NCBI RefSeq assembly: GCF_937616625.2 | Contig: NC_065577.1 | Coordinates: forward strand, 25,743,501-25,807,500 | DNA from: Mercurialis annua | Taxonomy: Eukaryota; Streptophyta; Magnoliopsida; Malpighiales; Euphorbiaceae | Length of the DNA stretch: 64,000 nucleotides | Reading direction: 5' to 3' | Shown here: positions 46,931-58,657 of the stretch, in pieces | Layout: each line of letters begins with the position of its first letter | Position numbering within the stretch: position 1 is the first letter of the stretch | Made by a program: the position numbers and the translations under genes | The notes under the pieces: generated by a model | The model's input: only the letters and a program-made list of their open reading frames with translations | What the model was told of the DNA's origin: nothing | Databases searched by the model: none

Positions 46931-47441
46931 AATGTTTTAGGACTTGAATGTCTGAAGTATTGTTGCTGATAATTGTTAAGTAGAGGTACTAGAAGTCATA
47001 AGAATTCCTAGTGAACTATTGCAGCAACATAGGATTCGAGTCATGGCTTGATCAGTTGTCAGTTATTGAATACATTCAGCTATAGATAGCAACTATACAT
47101 GTGTGTAGTGTGTATTGATGTTTTGATCAGGAACACATGAGTTGTTCTTGTGTTTGAGACACGTTACAACATGTGAGATGTTCTTAAGTTGGAAACACGT
47201 TACAATCATGAAGCGAAATGGTCAGAACAGATGACCAGTATTTGAGGAGAATGGTTCGGTTTGAACACAGGACAAAGCGAAGATTTCCTCTGAATTTTTG
47301 TTCGAGAAAATAGTTAGATTTTCTCTGAATTGTGTGTGATTGTTATATGTTTTGCTTATATAGGTTTAATTGTTGATACCTGTTATATGAAAATGTGATT
47401 TTTCTATAACTATTACATACGGTACTTATGCTGAAAATTTC

Positions 47442-48290
47442 ATGTGTTTCAGTATGTCTGGGCCAAGTAGAGCTCATACGCATGTGGGGTCTGATCCACA
47501 TAATGTACCAGGTTTGCCTGTTATACCTGATACATCTGTTCCCATAGAGGCTGTTGACTCAACATCAGCATGTGACATGGACATATGGGAGGATGCTATT
47601 GGAGTAGAGGAATTAGAGAGAATGTTGAATGAAGACATAAACAGCACTGGAAATAGCCATAGCTCTGTGTCTGAATCGACTGCTACATCAGCTTATCTGG
47701 GATTTAAGGTAAAAGAGTTCTTAGCTGAGGTGGACCATCTAAGAAGGGTTCAACAGCAAATAAGACACTCGCCGAATCAGTCATGGGAATACGTGAGCGA
47801 GTGGGGGGTGCAAGAAAACCAAAGTTTGGATAGGCTAAGGGATTATATGGATAAGTACACTAGGGAAGACTTGAATGTGGAGTCATACACTGTTGAGTTT
47901 ATGCGTTTATGCGAAGAAGTACCTGAGTTAGTTCGTGATGGTGAGGAAGTCGCAAGTAGGTACGTCAAAGGTTTAGGGCCTGAGTTCGAGGAACTCATGG
48001 CGGTAAAGTCTGATTCTGTAGCATATCTGGCTGGGCGTGCAAAGCAGATAGAAAGTAAGTTGAGGAGGAATGACATACCCCTCCAGCCGTACTATTACAC
48101 CAAACCTGAAGAACCTACTGCTACATTTCCTAGGATAGGAAACTCTGGACCCGCGAGGCACTACAACCCCTACTTTGTCCCGCGAGGGGGAAAGGATAAG
48201 GGAAAACTGAAATTCCGCGGAGGGCGAGGTAAAGGCCCGATGATTCGTGAGGCGTTTCCGTCTTCGCGATCATCGTCAGGTAATGTTTAG
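47442..48290 (+). CDS. gag: Gag protein of element C, copy 2
   Basis: 282 codons, identical in protein to copy 1. The same start choice applies (Met5 at 47454). It lies 0.5 kb after the primer site of interior 2. No downstream pol frame. Three further intact copies within 25 kb reflect recent duplication and are not in themselves evidence of selection. Confidence 0.8.
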   Translation: MCFSMSGPSRAHTHVGSDPHNVPGLPVIPDTSVPIEAVDSTSACDMDIWEDAIGVEELERMLNEDINSTGNSHSSVSESTATSAYLGFKVKEFLAEVDHLRRVQQQIRHSPNQSWEYVSEWGVQENQSLDRLRDYMDKYTREDLNVESYTVEFMRLCEEVPELVRDGEEVASRYVKGLGPEFEELMAVKSDSVAYLAGRAKQIESKLRRNDIPLQPYYYTKPEEPTATFPRIGNSGPARHYNPYFVPRGGKDKGKLKFRGGRGKGPMIREAFPSSRSSSGNV

Positions 48291-51262
48291 TTATGTGTTT
48301 AATGTTTAAGTTAGTCTGTTTATGTGTTTTCAATATTCGCGTTAGAATTGAAAAACATAAACTACAGATATAAATTATATTCTTAAACAAAAAGAAATAC
48401 ACATATAAGTAAATATTAAAAGTTAAATGATAAATGAGAATTGATAAGTTAGGGATGTTAGAAACGTGCATCCTTAAATATAGAAATCAATAACTATTGA
48501 TAATCAACCAAATGATGTGAAGCAATAATAATCCTAATGTGAGGACAAATTATTAGGATTAAGAAACTTGAAATGTTACGGAGAAGTAGTTTGAAAGAAG
48601 CTTACAGAATGAGTATAGCAGTTTTGTTTTAAAAGAATGTATTATTGTGCTCAGATGCATCATGAATGCATATTGCAACAATCACTATAGAAAAAGGAAT
48701 ACTTGAATTCCATATACCTATATAAAATGATTTTGTTAGGACATGCATCATGTATATTAGTATATCAAAGAGAAAGTGGATTGTATAGCAACTCTTTGGG
48801 GATGAGAGATGTCATCACCCTGAGCCACAATTGTACAAAAGTTTTAAAATGTGAATTGTTAGATTCACAGTTTTGAAGAGATAAATTTAAAGAAAAATCC
48901 AGCTGGTACACACATATACTTGTATATGTGAGTGAATATGTGTAAATGCACATATGTTTGAAATGATTGGTTTGAGAAACCATTTGTTTATTAAATAAAA
49001 TTGTTGTGAAATAAATTGTTGAGAAACAATTTGTTTACAAACAAACTGTATTTGTTTTAAAATGTAAGATATTCGAACGAAAACTCTGTAATAAAGTCAA
49101 GATAGGATACAAGATAGCGAAAATAAGATGTTGTGATTTTTATTGTTTATAATAAACAATAAAGATCTGGATTCTAATGTTTCATTCCGAAACATCAGAA
49201 GTTACTAAAGATTGAGAAGAGTAGGAAGTGAGAATTTACATTCTTACTCTGAGATAGACTGAGAGGTAAGTCTAGTGATGGACTTTTATGATAAATAAAA
49301 GTTCAAGACTAGATAATAGAAGATAATTGCGATTAAGATAAGAGAGAGTAGAATATAATTAAACACAACTCGGTTAGTTTGACTTCAAGTAACTGTCAGT
49401 GAACAAAGTCATACGCATGTGTTTAATTAAAATGGATTTGAGATTGGTCTTACAGACAGAGCAGATGTCAGTAATGGACATATCTCTTGAATCCAAACGA
49501 GTGGTTAGATAAACCAAAACTCATAAGTCTGAGAGGAGTAAACCTCGGCACTTAACTAATAAATAATAACGAATAGTTAAAAGAAAGATGATGAAAAGAA
49601 AAATAATTTTCAGAACCAAGTAGTTACACTACTAGTTCTGATTTGAATAAAGAGAGTCGTTGATTATGTTAACGACAGACAGACTTTGTGAAGTCGTGTC
49701 AAACAAAGTATTCAGTGATAAATAATTATTAATTATTTAATTAATAAACAATATACTTAAACAGTATAATAAACCTTGGATTAACATAAATGGAAATGTT
49801 ATCAAAGTGAGAAAAAGATGAGAATAAAGAACTCAAGGAGTAAGTTTCAGATGTTATATGGATGATAACAGAATATAGTAAAACCCCATTAACTAGTAAT
49901 CGAACCGTTAGATCGGTTTGATATTGGGATATGATAATCCCAGGACGGTTATCTAAGTTTTAACCGTTGCGATCGCTGAATGAAGAGGTATATGATACTC
50001 GAAGATGAAGATGATGCTGTGAAACTTACGTGAATTTTGGCAGTGAGCCAAAAGCGCAAGTGATCACGATAATAAGTGTAAACTTTAGTTAGCTTGGAAT
50101 TGTCAACATAAGCTCCATATATGTATACAAAATGAATTTGAAAACTGTGTTGAGACAGTAATTTCAGAAGATAAATTCCGAGAACCAGGCCATATGACTG
50201 TGAAGTCTAGGCTGACTGGTAACGGAATATACATGTAGCGTACATGTATTTTGAGTGTCGGGCTAGAAATGCGTAAAGCATGGCCGACTAAAAGTGGAAA
50301 ATATTTAATAAACATTTTGTTTAAATGTGAAAATGTTTTGAAAAAAAAATGGAGCTAAAGTTGATAGTTAGTTAATTAAACATGATAGTAACAGCTATAG
50401 CACAGTTATGAAAACTGTTAGCTGTGAACAAGGAAGATATGTATATGGAAAAGAAGTTAAGAAGTTTAATTAACATTGGATATCCCGAAAACTAGTAATG
50501 GAAATATAGTTTTGCGGTGATTGTGAAGGAAGTTAGAAGGTGTTTCATAGTGAGGTAGTTAGATTATAACCACACCCACACCTGCACAACCACATTTAGG
50601 CAAGAGAGAAGATCAGTTACCCAATCTGTAACAGGAAGTTACTATAGATTGAGGAGGAAATAAAAGGACATTCTATACAAGGTATAGAAACGTAAAGAAA
50701 CTAAAAGATGAGTGGTTAGTTTTTGAAACAGTAATCATAAAACATACTAAAAGTCATCTCAATAATAAGATGAGCCATAAACAAACAACTAAGATTGAAA
50801 AGAAAAGTTAAAGAAAGAAAAAAAAATAATAAAGTAAATAAAGATGTGCGACAAAGGTGATATACTAAAAGAGGAGTTATCAGAAGCTAGCAAAGGTAAC
50901 CTAGTTTTATGATAACTCTGGAGTAAGTTAAATGGTATTAACTTATACCAACCAATTTGGATCGCTTAGCAAGAAAGAGACTAGAGATTAGTCCTTGGAA
51001 TAGTTGCAAGACGCTAAGCTAAGGAGTAAAAGATACTCTATACGAGTAATAGGATCAAGAAAAGTATACAAAGTGGATAATCTGTTTGTAGAACAGAAGT
51101 TCAAACAGATGATAAGAACAACAGCGAGGAAGAGGGATATGATTGAGAATGCCAGACAAGATAGTGCTATGCTTTTCGAAGCATGAAAGGAAATTAAGTA
51201 TAAGTGAAATTTGGATAATAAGTGAAAAGTAAGTATATGTAAATTCGAGGACGAATTTATAT
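48291..51262 (+). other. Non-coding 3' part of C interior 2
   Basis: Same content as in copy 1. Copies 2-4 share TTAGAATTGAAAAAC and TTAAATGATAAATGAG, where copy 1 has TTAGAATTGGAAAAC and TTAAATAATATATAAG. This copy has private GTATTCAGTG and GTAGAACAGAAG. Confidence 0.7.
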
Positions 51263-51275
51263 AAGGGGGAGAGAA
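51263..51275 (+). other. Polypurine tract, C copy 2
   Basis: AAGGGGGAGAGAA immediately before LTR 3. Confidence 0.85.
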
Positions 51276-54200
51276 TGTAATAACCCGAAAATTTAAGAGT
51301 TAAAATATAGCCACGTGTCTAATATTTTATTAGACGGGAGTAGGTAAATTAAATTTAAAGATAAATTTAATTTACAAGTGTCCCTAAATTTTTAATATGG
51401 CTATAGGATTGCAAATTTAAATTTTTAGAATTTAAATTTGATTAGTTATATAGTTAACGGAGAGAATATGGATTTATGAATTGGGTGCAGAATAATTCAT
51501 AAGTCCCTAGCGAATATTTTTGGTGCCAATATTCGCGAAATATTTTAAAAAGGTTATCGTGAAAATTTGATAAAATTTGGAAGCAGAAATTTTATCAAGC
51601 GCAGTCAATGCGGACTTAATAAATCGAAAATGATTTATTAAGAATAAAATATAAGTCGGATGGGAATAAAAATAATATTTTTATTCTTTCTATATTTTAT
51701 TAGATTTTTGGTAAAATTTTCACGAAATTTGGAAGTCGTTTCCGTTTAGGCTACGAACGACTAGTTTAGAAGTTGGTTTAAAGTGCATGATTGAGCTAGT
51801 ACTAAAACGCACTTTAACCAATACTATATATATCATTCATTAGCTATCAAATAAGAGGCAGAGCCTCATTTCCTTCTTTGAAGAAAGAAGATAGAGCTGC
51901 TTAAGCTCTCAGTGCACGCGAAACTTAGGGTTTCGGCCGCTTCGCTCGTTTCTCGATTCTAACTCCATTTCTTCAACGATTACTCAAGTAATCGAGGTAG
52001 TATACCCATATTAAACGTTTATTTCGATTTATTTCGAATATAAACTCGTTTATAAACGGTTACCGTATCGAATAATCGTTTAAAACGTCCGTATTGATTT
52101 TGAATTGTGTATACGTGATTGTGGACGTTAGAATAGCGTTTTTGGACGTTTTAAGCAGGACGGTGGGTCCCGGGAATTCATTTCCGGGGCTGTGCGGGTA
52201 CGCAGCCCGCTGTGCGCGAGCACAGCGAGCTGTGCGACCGCACAGCATGGTGTGCGTTCGCACACCATGCTGTGCGAACGCACAGCATGTGCTGTGCGGG
52301 CGCACAGCAATGAAATGCTGTGCGACCGCACAGCCAAGCTGTGCGACCGCACAGCTGCCCCGACGAGCAGTCGGGGGTCGATTTTTCTTCGGTCATTTGA
52401 GGACTTTCCGGGGGCGATTCCGACGTGCTTTCGCCTAATAACCCGAGGTGTTTCCAAACCGAAGCTAAAACATTTTTAATAAATGTTTTTAAACTTAAGT
52501 TAGATATTTTAAAATGATAACTTGTGTTAGAAGAAAGTGAAAAGGTTTTATAACCTAAACCTAAAGACTTTTAAAAGGAGATTTTAAAAGTAAAGTTAAA
52601 CGTTTATGATGGACTTTAAAATAGCTAAAGTCAATGTTTAAACGGTTTAAAAGATTTAGCAATCAGTTTTGCTAAATACTTAGTATATGACCGAGAATTG
52701 TTTTGACAATTAGGTCTATACTATAAATGGTTTTCTTAGGGTATTGTGATACCTAAAATAACTTCCAGAGAGAAGTTAGAAAGTTTTCTCAAAACGATGG
52801 TTTTAAAAGAAAACAGACCATAAGTGTTACGTGTTTATATGATTATATGTTTGACCTAGATCTGGGTTTAAGGACCTAGAAATTTTATAGGAAACATATA
52901 TTGATGTGTTTTATCCTGTTTGCTTTGTGTGTTTAGTCCGACCAGCTAGCCAGCAGTCTGACCACAACCACAGGATTAAGTTCCAGACCTAGCGGTGTTT
53001 GTGAGTTCATTTGTTTACTTTTGAATATTAGTATTCAATTGTTTTTAAATCATAAATCGCACTAAGTATGAAACTTAGCCAAGGAAGATCCACTGAAACG
53101 AGCTATCTATTGGGCAACAATAGGACTGTGTGATCACCGGTGTTAATGAACTAGATGAGAGGTAAATATTATAAGCATACATATTGAGATTAGGTTTTAA
53201 GCCAGATGCTTATAAAGCGGCTTAAACCTAATGGGTAGTCCTGAGGTGGCAGTGATTTAAGTTCCGGCCCAGCAACCCTATACAGAGTCAAGATGGCTGT
53301 GATACATATGTATACAGCTCATCCTGTATTAAACAAGAGTTGTGCATATGCATTATATATATATGATAGCATTATAACGTAATCAGGATTAGGGTTTCAT
53401 TTGGATCGAGGACTGGTAATATTTTTATATACCGACATTTTGTCTATACGCGATTTTGGTATTTAACTGTAAACCTATCTACTCACTCAGAAATATTTAT
53501 ATTTCTGACCCCGTTGTTGTTTATCATTTTCAGGTACCTAGCTACCGGGTCTGGTCGAGCTTCCACCCTTTTCCATCAGGGAAGCTTATCTTGTTGTTAT
53601 GTAAATAACACTTTAAACTCTTAGATGCTGCAATAGTGTATATAGGTTTGATATGCTTGTGGCCACGTCATGGTTCCTCTGTCTATATACTCTGATAGGA
53701 ATCCTGACTTTGTCTAGCTCTAATAAGTGGCTACTTAATAGGCATATGGTGTTTTATGGTGTCCCCTACGGGTGGGCCAAGCTTCGTGTCTTTGGTCTGC
53801 AAAGACACTGTATGTAGTTTTAGCTGGCCTTACGTTTGTGTGCCTGCTGTGCATGTTTTTAAATATGTTTGATACAACGCTTTGAAAAGGAAAGTGTTCG
53901 GTATATTTTATTAAACATATTGTTCGGGTGCGCGGTTTGAGACAGGGCTGCCTGCGAGGCAAGGCACGTGAGCCAAGTCCCTGTACCACCGCACCGGTTT
54001 TCAGAAATCCGCGTGGGTCAGAATAACTAGGGTTATTCAACCAGCATTTCTGAAAGCACGATATCGCCTATATGAATATTTTCAGAATGTGTTTTCCACG
54101 TTAAACGGAAAAATGTTTTAACGGTGTTTTCTGAAAACGGGTCGTACGCGAGGTACGATCTAGATTTATATATATTTATATTTAGGAGGCGAAAAATTTA

Positions 54201-54297
54201 TAGAGGTTTTAGGCTTGCTACGGGTTTCGGAACAACCATTCCCATTCCCTAGCGCCGGTCTCGGCTCGGGTTTCGAGGCGGAAATCGGGTCGTGACA
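51276..54297 (+). repeat. C array LTR 3 (long-palindrome form)
   Basis: 3022 bp. It shares the long palindrome cluster and CAATGCGGAC with LTR 1 but agrees with LTRs 2 and 4 at the three sites where LTR 1 is unique. TAAACTTAAG is private. Confidence 0.9.
52187..52355. repeat. Palindrome cluster of C LTR 3, eight units
   Basis: 169 bp, as in LTR 1 except that GGCGCACAGC is intact where LTR 1 has GGCGCACAAC. Confidence 0.85.
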
Positions 54298-54301
54298 AGT
54301 G

Positions 54302-54313
54302 TGGTATCAGAGC
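54302..54313 (+). other. Primer-binding site, C copy 3
   Basis: Perfect TGGTATCAGAGC four bases after LTR 3. Confidence 0.9.
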
Positions 54314-54824
54314 AATGTTTTAGGACTTGAATGTCTGAAGTATTGTTGCTGATAATTGTTAAGTAGAGGTACTAGAAGTCATAAGAATTCCTAGTGAACT
54401 ATTGCAGCAACATAGGATTCGAGTCATGGCTTGATCAGTTGTCAGTTATTGAATACATTCAGCTATAGATAGCAACTATACATGTGTGTAGTGTGTATTG
54501 ATGTTTTGATCAGGAACACATGAGTTGTTCTTGTGTTTGAGACACGTTACAACATGTGAGATGTTCTTAAGTTGGAAACACGTTACAATCATGAAGCGAA
54601 ATGGTCAGAACAGATGACCAGTATTTGAGGAGAATGGTTCGGTTTGAACACAGGACAAAGCGAAGATTTCCTCTGAATTTTTGTTCGAGAAAATAGTTAG
54701 ATTTTCTCTGAATTGTGTGTGATTGTTATATGTTTTGCTTATATAGGTTTAATTGTTGATACCTGTTATATGAAAATGTGATTTTTCTATAACTATTACA
54801 TACGGTACTTATGCTGAAAATTTC

Positions 54825-55673
54825 ATGTGTTTCAGTATGTCTGGGCCAAGTAGAGCTCATACGCATGTGGGGTCTGATCCACATAATGTACCAGGTTTGC
54901 CTGTTATACCTGATACATCTGTTCCCATAGAGGCTGTTGACTCAACATCAGCATGTGACATGGACATATGGGAGGATGCTATTGGAGTAGAGGAATTAGA
55001 GAGAATGTTGAATGAAGACATAAACAGCACTGGAAATAGCCATAGCTCTGTGTCTGAATCGACTGCTACATCAGCTTATCTGGGATTTAAGGTAAAAGAG
55101 TTCTTAGCTGAGGTGGACCATCTAAGAAGGGTTCAACAGCAAATAAGACACTCGCCGAATCAGTCATGGGAATACGTGAGCGAGTGGGGGGTGCAAGAAA
55201 ACCAAAGTTTGGATAGGCTAAGGGATTATATGGATAAGTACACTAGGGAAGACTTGAATGTGGAGTCATACACTGTTGAGTTTATGCGTTTATGCGAAGA
55301 AGTACCTGAGTTAGTTCGTGATGGTGAGGAAGTCGCAAGTAGGTACGTCAAAGGTTTAGGGCCTGAGTTCGAGGAACTCATGGCGGTAAAGTCTGATTCT
55401 GTAGCATATCTGGCTGGGCGTGCAAAGCAGATAGAAAGTAAGTTGAGGAGGAATGACATACCCCTCCAGCCGTACTATTACACCAAACCTGAAGAACCTA
55501 CTGCTACATTTCCTAGGATAGGAAACTCTGGACCCGCGAGGCACTACAACCCCTACTTTGTCCCGCGAGGGGGAAAGGATAAGGGAAAACTGAAATTCCG
55601 CGGAGGGCGAGGTAAAGGCCCGATGATTCGTGAGGCGTTTCCGTCTTCGCGATCATCGTCAGGTAATGTTTAG
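54825..55673 (+). CDS. gag: Gag protein of element C, copy 3
   Basis: 282 codons, identical in protein to copies 1 and 2. Likely start Met5 at 54837. No linked polymerase gene. Confidence 0.8.
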   Translation: MCFSMSGPSRAHTHVGSDPHNVPGLPVIPDTSVPIEAVDSTSACDMDIWEDAIGVEELERMLNEDINSTGNSHSSVSESTATSAYLGFKVKEFLAEVDHLRRVQQQIRHSPNQSWEYVSEWGVQENQSLDRLRDYMDKYTREDLNVESYTVEFMRLCEEVPELVRDGEEVASRYVKGLGPEFEELMAVKSDSVAYLAGRAKQIESKLRRNDIPLQPYYYTKPEEPTATFPRIGNSGPARHYNPYFVPRGGKDKGKLKFRGGRGKGPMIREAFPSSRSSSGNV

Positions 55674-58644
55674 TTATGTGTTTAATGTTTAAGTTAGTCT
55701 GTTTATGTGTTTTCAATATTCGCGTTAGAATTGAAAAACATAAACTACAGATATAAATTATATTCTTAAACAAAAAGAAATACACATATAAGTAAATATT
55801 AAAAGTTAAATGATAAATGAGAATTGATAAGTTAGGGATGTTAGAAACGTGCATCCTTAAATATAGAAATCAATAACTATTGATAATCAACCAAATGATG
55901 TGAAGCAATAATAATCCTAATGTGAGGACAAATTATTAGGATTAAGAAACTTGAAATGTTACGGAGAAGTAGTTTGAAAGAAGCTTACAGAATGAGTATA
56001 GCAGTTTTGTTTTAAAAGAATGTATTATTGTGCTCAGATGCATCATGAATGCATATTGCAACAATCACTATAGAAAAAGGAATACTTGAATTCCATATAC
56101 CTATATAAAATGATTTTGTTAGGACATGCATCATGTATATTAGTATATCAAAGAGAAAGTGGATTGTATAGCAACTCTTTGGGGATGAGAGATGTCATCA
56201 CCCTGAGCCACAATTGTACAAAAGTTTTAAAATGTGAATTGTTAGATTCACAGTTTTGAAGAGATAAATTTAAAGAAAAATCCAGCTGGTACACACATAT
56301 ACTTGTATATGTGAGTGAATATGTGTAAATGCACATATGTTTGAAATGATTGGTTTGAGAAACCATTTGTTTATTAAATAAAATTGTTGTGAAATAAATT
56401 GTTGAGAAACAATTTGTTTACAAACAAACTGTATTTGTTTTAAAATGTAAGATATTCGAACGAAAACTCTGTAATAAAGTCAAGATAGGATACAAGATAG
56501 CGAAAATAAGATGTTGTGATTTTTATTGTTTATAATAAACAATAAAGATCTGGATTCTAATGTTTCATTCCGAAACATCAGAAGTTACTAAAGATTGAGA
56601 AGAGTAGGAAGTGAGAATTTACATTCTTACTCTGAGATAGACTGAGAGGTAAGTCTAGTGATGGACTTTTATGATAAATAAAAGTTCAAGACTAGATAAT
56701 AGAAGATAATTGCGATTAAGATAAGAGAGAGTAGAATATAATTAAACACAACTCGGTTAGTTTGACTTCAAGTAACTGTCAGTGAACAAAGTCATACGCA
56801 TGTGTTTAATTAAAATGGATTTGAGATTGGTCTTACAGACAGAGCAGATGTCAGTAATGGACATATCTCTTGAATCCAAACGAGTGGTTAGATAAACCAA
56901 AACTCATAAGTCTGAGAGGAGTAAACCTCGGCACTTAACTAATAAATAATAACGAATAGTTAAAAGAAAGATGATGAAAAGGAAAATAATTTTCAGAACC
57001 AAGTAGTTACACTACTAGTTCTGATTTGAATAAAGAGAGTCGTTGATTATGTTAACGACAGACAGACTTTGTGAAGTCGTGTCAAACAAAGTATTCATTG
57101 ATAAATAATTATTAATTATTTAATTAATAAACAATATACTTAAACAGTATAATAAACCTTGGATTAACATAAATGGAAATGTTATCAAAGTGAGAAAAAG
57201 ATGAGAATAAAGAACTCAAGGAGTAAGTTTCAGATGTTATATGGATGATAACAGAATATAGTAAAACCCCATTAACTAGTAATCGAACCGTTAGATCGGT
57301 TTGATATTGGGATATGATAATCCCAGGATGGTTATCTAAGTTTTAACCGTTGCGATCGCTGAATGAAGAGGTATATGATACTCGAAGATGAAGATGATGC
57401 TGTGAAACTTACGTGAATTTTGGCAGTGAGCCAAAAGCGCAAGTGATCACGATAATAAGTGTAAACTTTAGTTAGCTTGGAATTGTCAACATAAGCTCCA
57501 TATATGTATACAAAATGAATTTGAAAACTGTGTTGAGACAGTAATTTCAGAAGATAAATTCCGAGAACCAGGCCATATGACTGTGAAGTCTAGGCTGACT
57601 GGTAACGGAATATACATGTAGCGTACATGTATTTTGAGTGTCGGGCTAGAAATGCGTAAAGCATGGCCGACTAAAAGTGGAAAATATTTAATAAACATTT
57701 TGTTTAAATGTGAAAATGTTTTGAAAAAAAAATGGAGCTAAAGTTGATAGTTAGTTAATTAAACATGATAGTAACAGCTATAGCACAGTTATGAAAACTG
57801 TTAGCTGTGAACAAGGAAGATATGTATATGGAAAAGAAGTTAAGAAGTTTAATTAACATTGGATATCCCGAAAACTAGTAATGGAAATATAGTTTTGCGG
57901 TGATTGTGAAGGAAGTTAGAAGGTGTTTCATAGTGAGGTAGTTAGATTATAACCACACCCACACCTGCACAACCACATTTAGGCAAGAGAGAAGATCAGT
58001 TACCCAATCTGTAACAGGAAGTTACTATAGATTGAGGAGGAAATAAAAGGACATTCTATACAAGGTATAGAAACGTAAAGAAACTAAAAGATGAGTGGTT
58101 AGTTTATGAAACAGTAATCATAAAACATACTAAAAGTCATCTCAATAATAAGATGAGCCATAAACAAACAACTAAGATTGAAAAGAAAAGTTAAAGAAAG
58201 AAAAAAAATAATAAAGTAAATAAAGATGTGCGACAAAGGTGATATACTAAAAGAGGAGTTATCAGAAGCTAGCAAAGGTAACCTAGTTTTATGATAACTC
58301 TGGAGTAAGTTAAATGGTATTAACTTATACCAACCAATTTGGATCGCTTAGCAAGAAAGAGACTAGAGATTAGTCCTTGGAATAGTTGCAAGACGCTAAG
58401 CTAAGGAGTAAAAGATACTCTATACGAGTAATAGGATCAAGAAAAGTATACAAAGTGGATAATCTGTTTGTAGAACGGAAGTTCAAACAGATGATAAGAA
58501 CAACAGCGAGGAAGAGGGATATGATTGAGAATGCCAGACAAGATAGTGCTATGCTTTTCGAAGCATGAAAGGAAATTAAGTATAAGTGAAATTTGGATAA
58601 TAAGTGAAAAGTAAGTATATGTAAATTCGAGGACGAATTTATAT
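55674..58644 (+). other. Non-coding 3' part of C interior 3
   Basis: As in copy 2, with private changes GAAAAGGAAAATAAT and CCCAGGATGG. It contains the 60-codon frame at 58386-58568. Confidence 0.7.
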
Positions 58645-58657
58645 AAGGGGGAGAGAA
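58645..58657 (+). other. Polypurine tract, C copy 3
   Basis: AAGGGGGAGAGAA immediately before LTR 4. Confidence 0.85.
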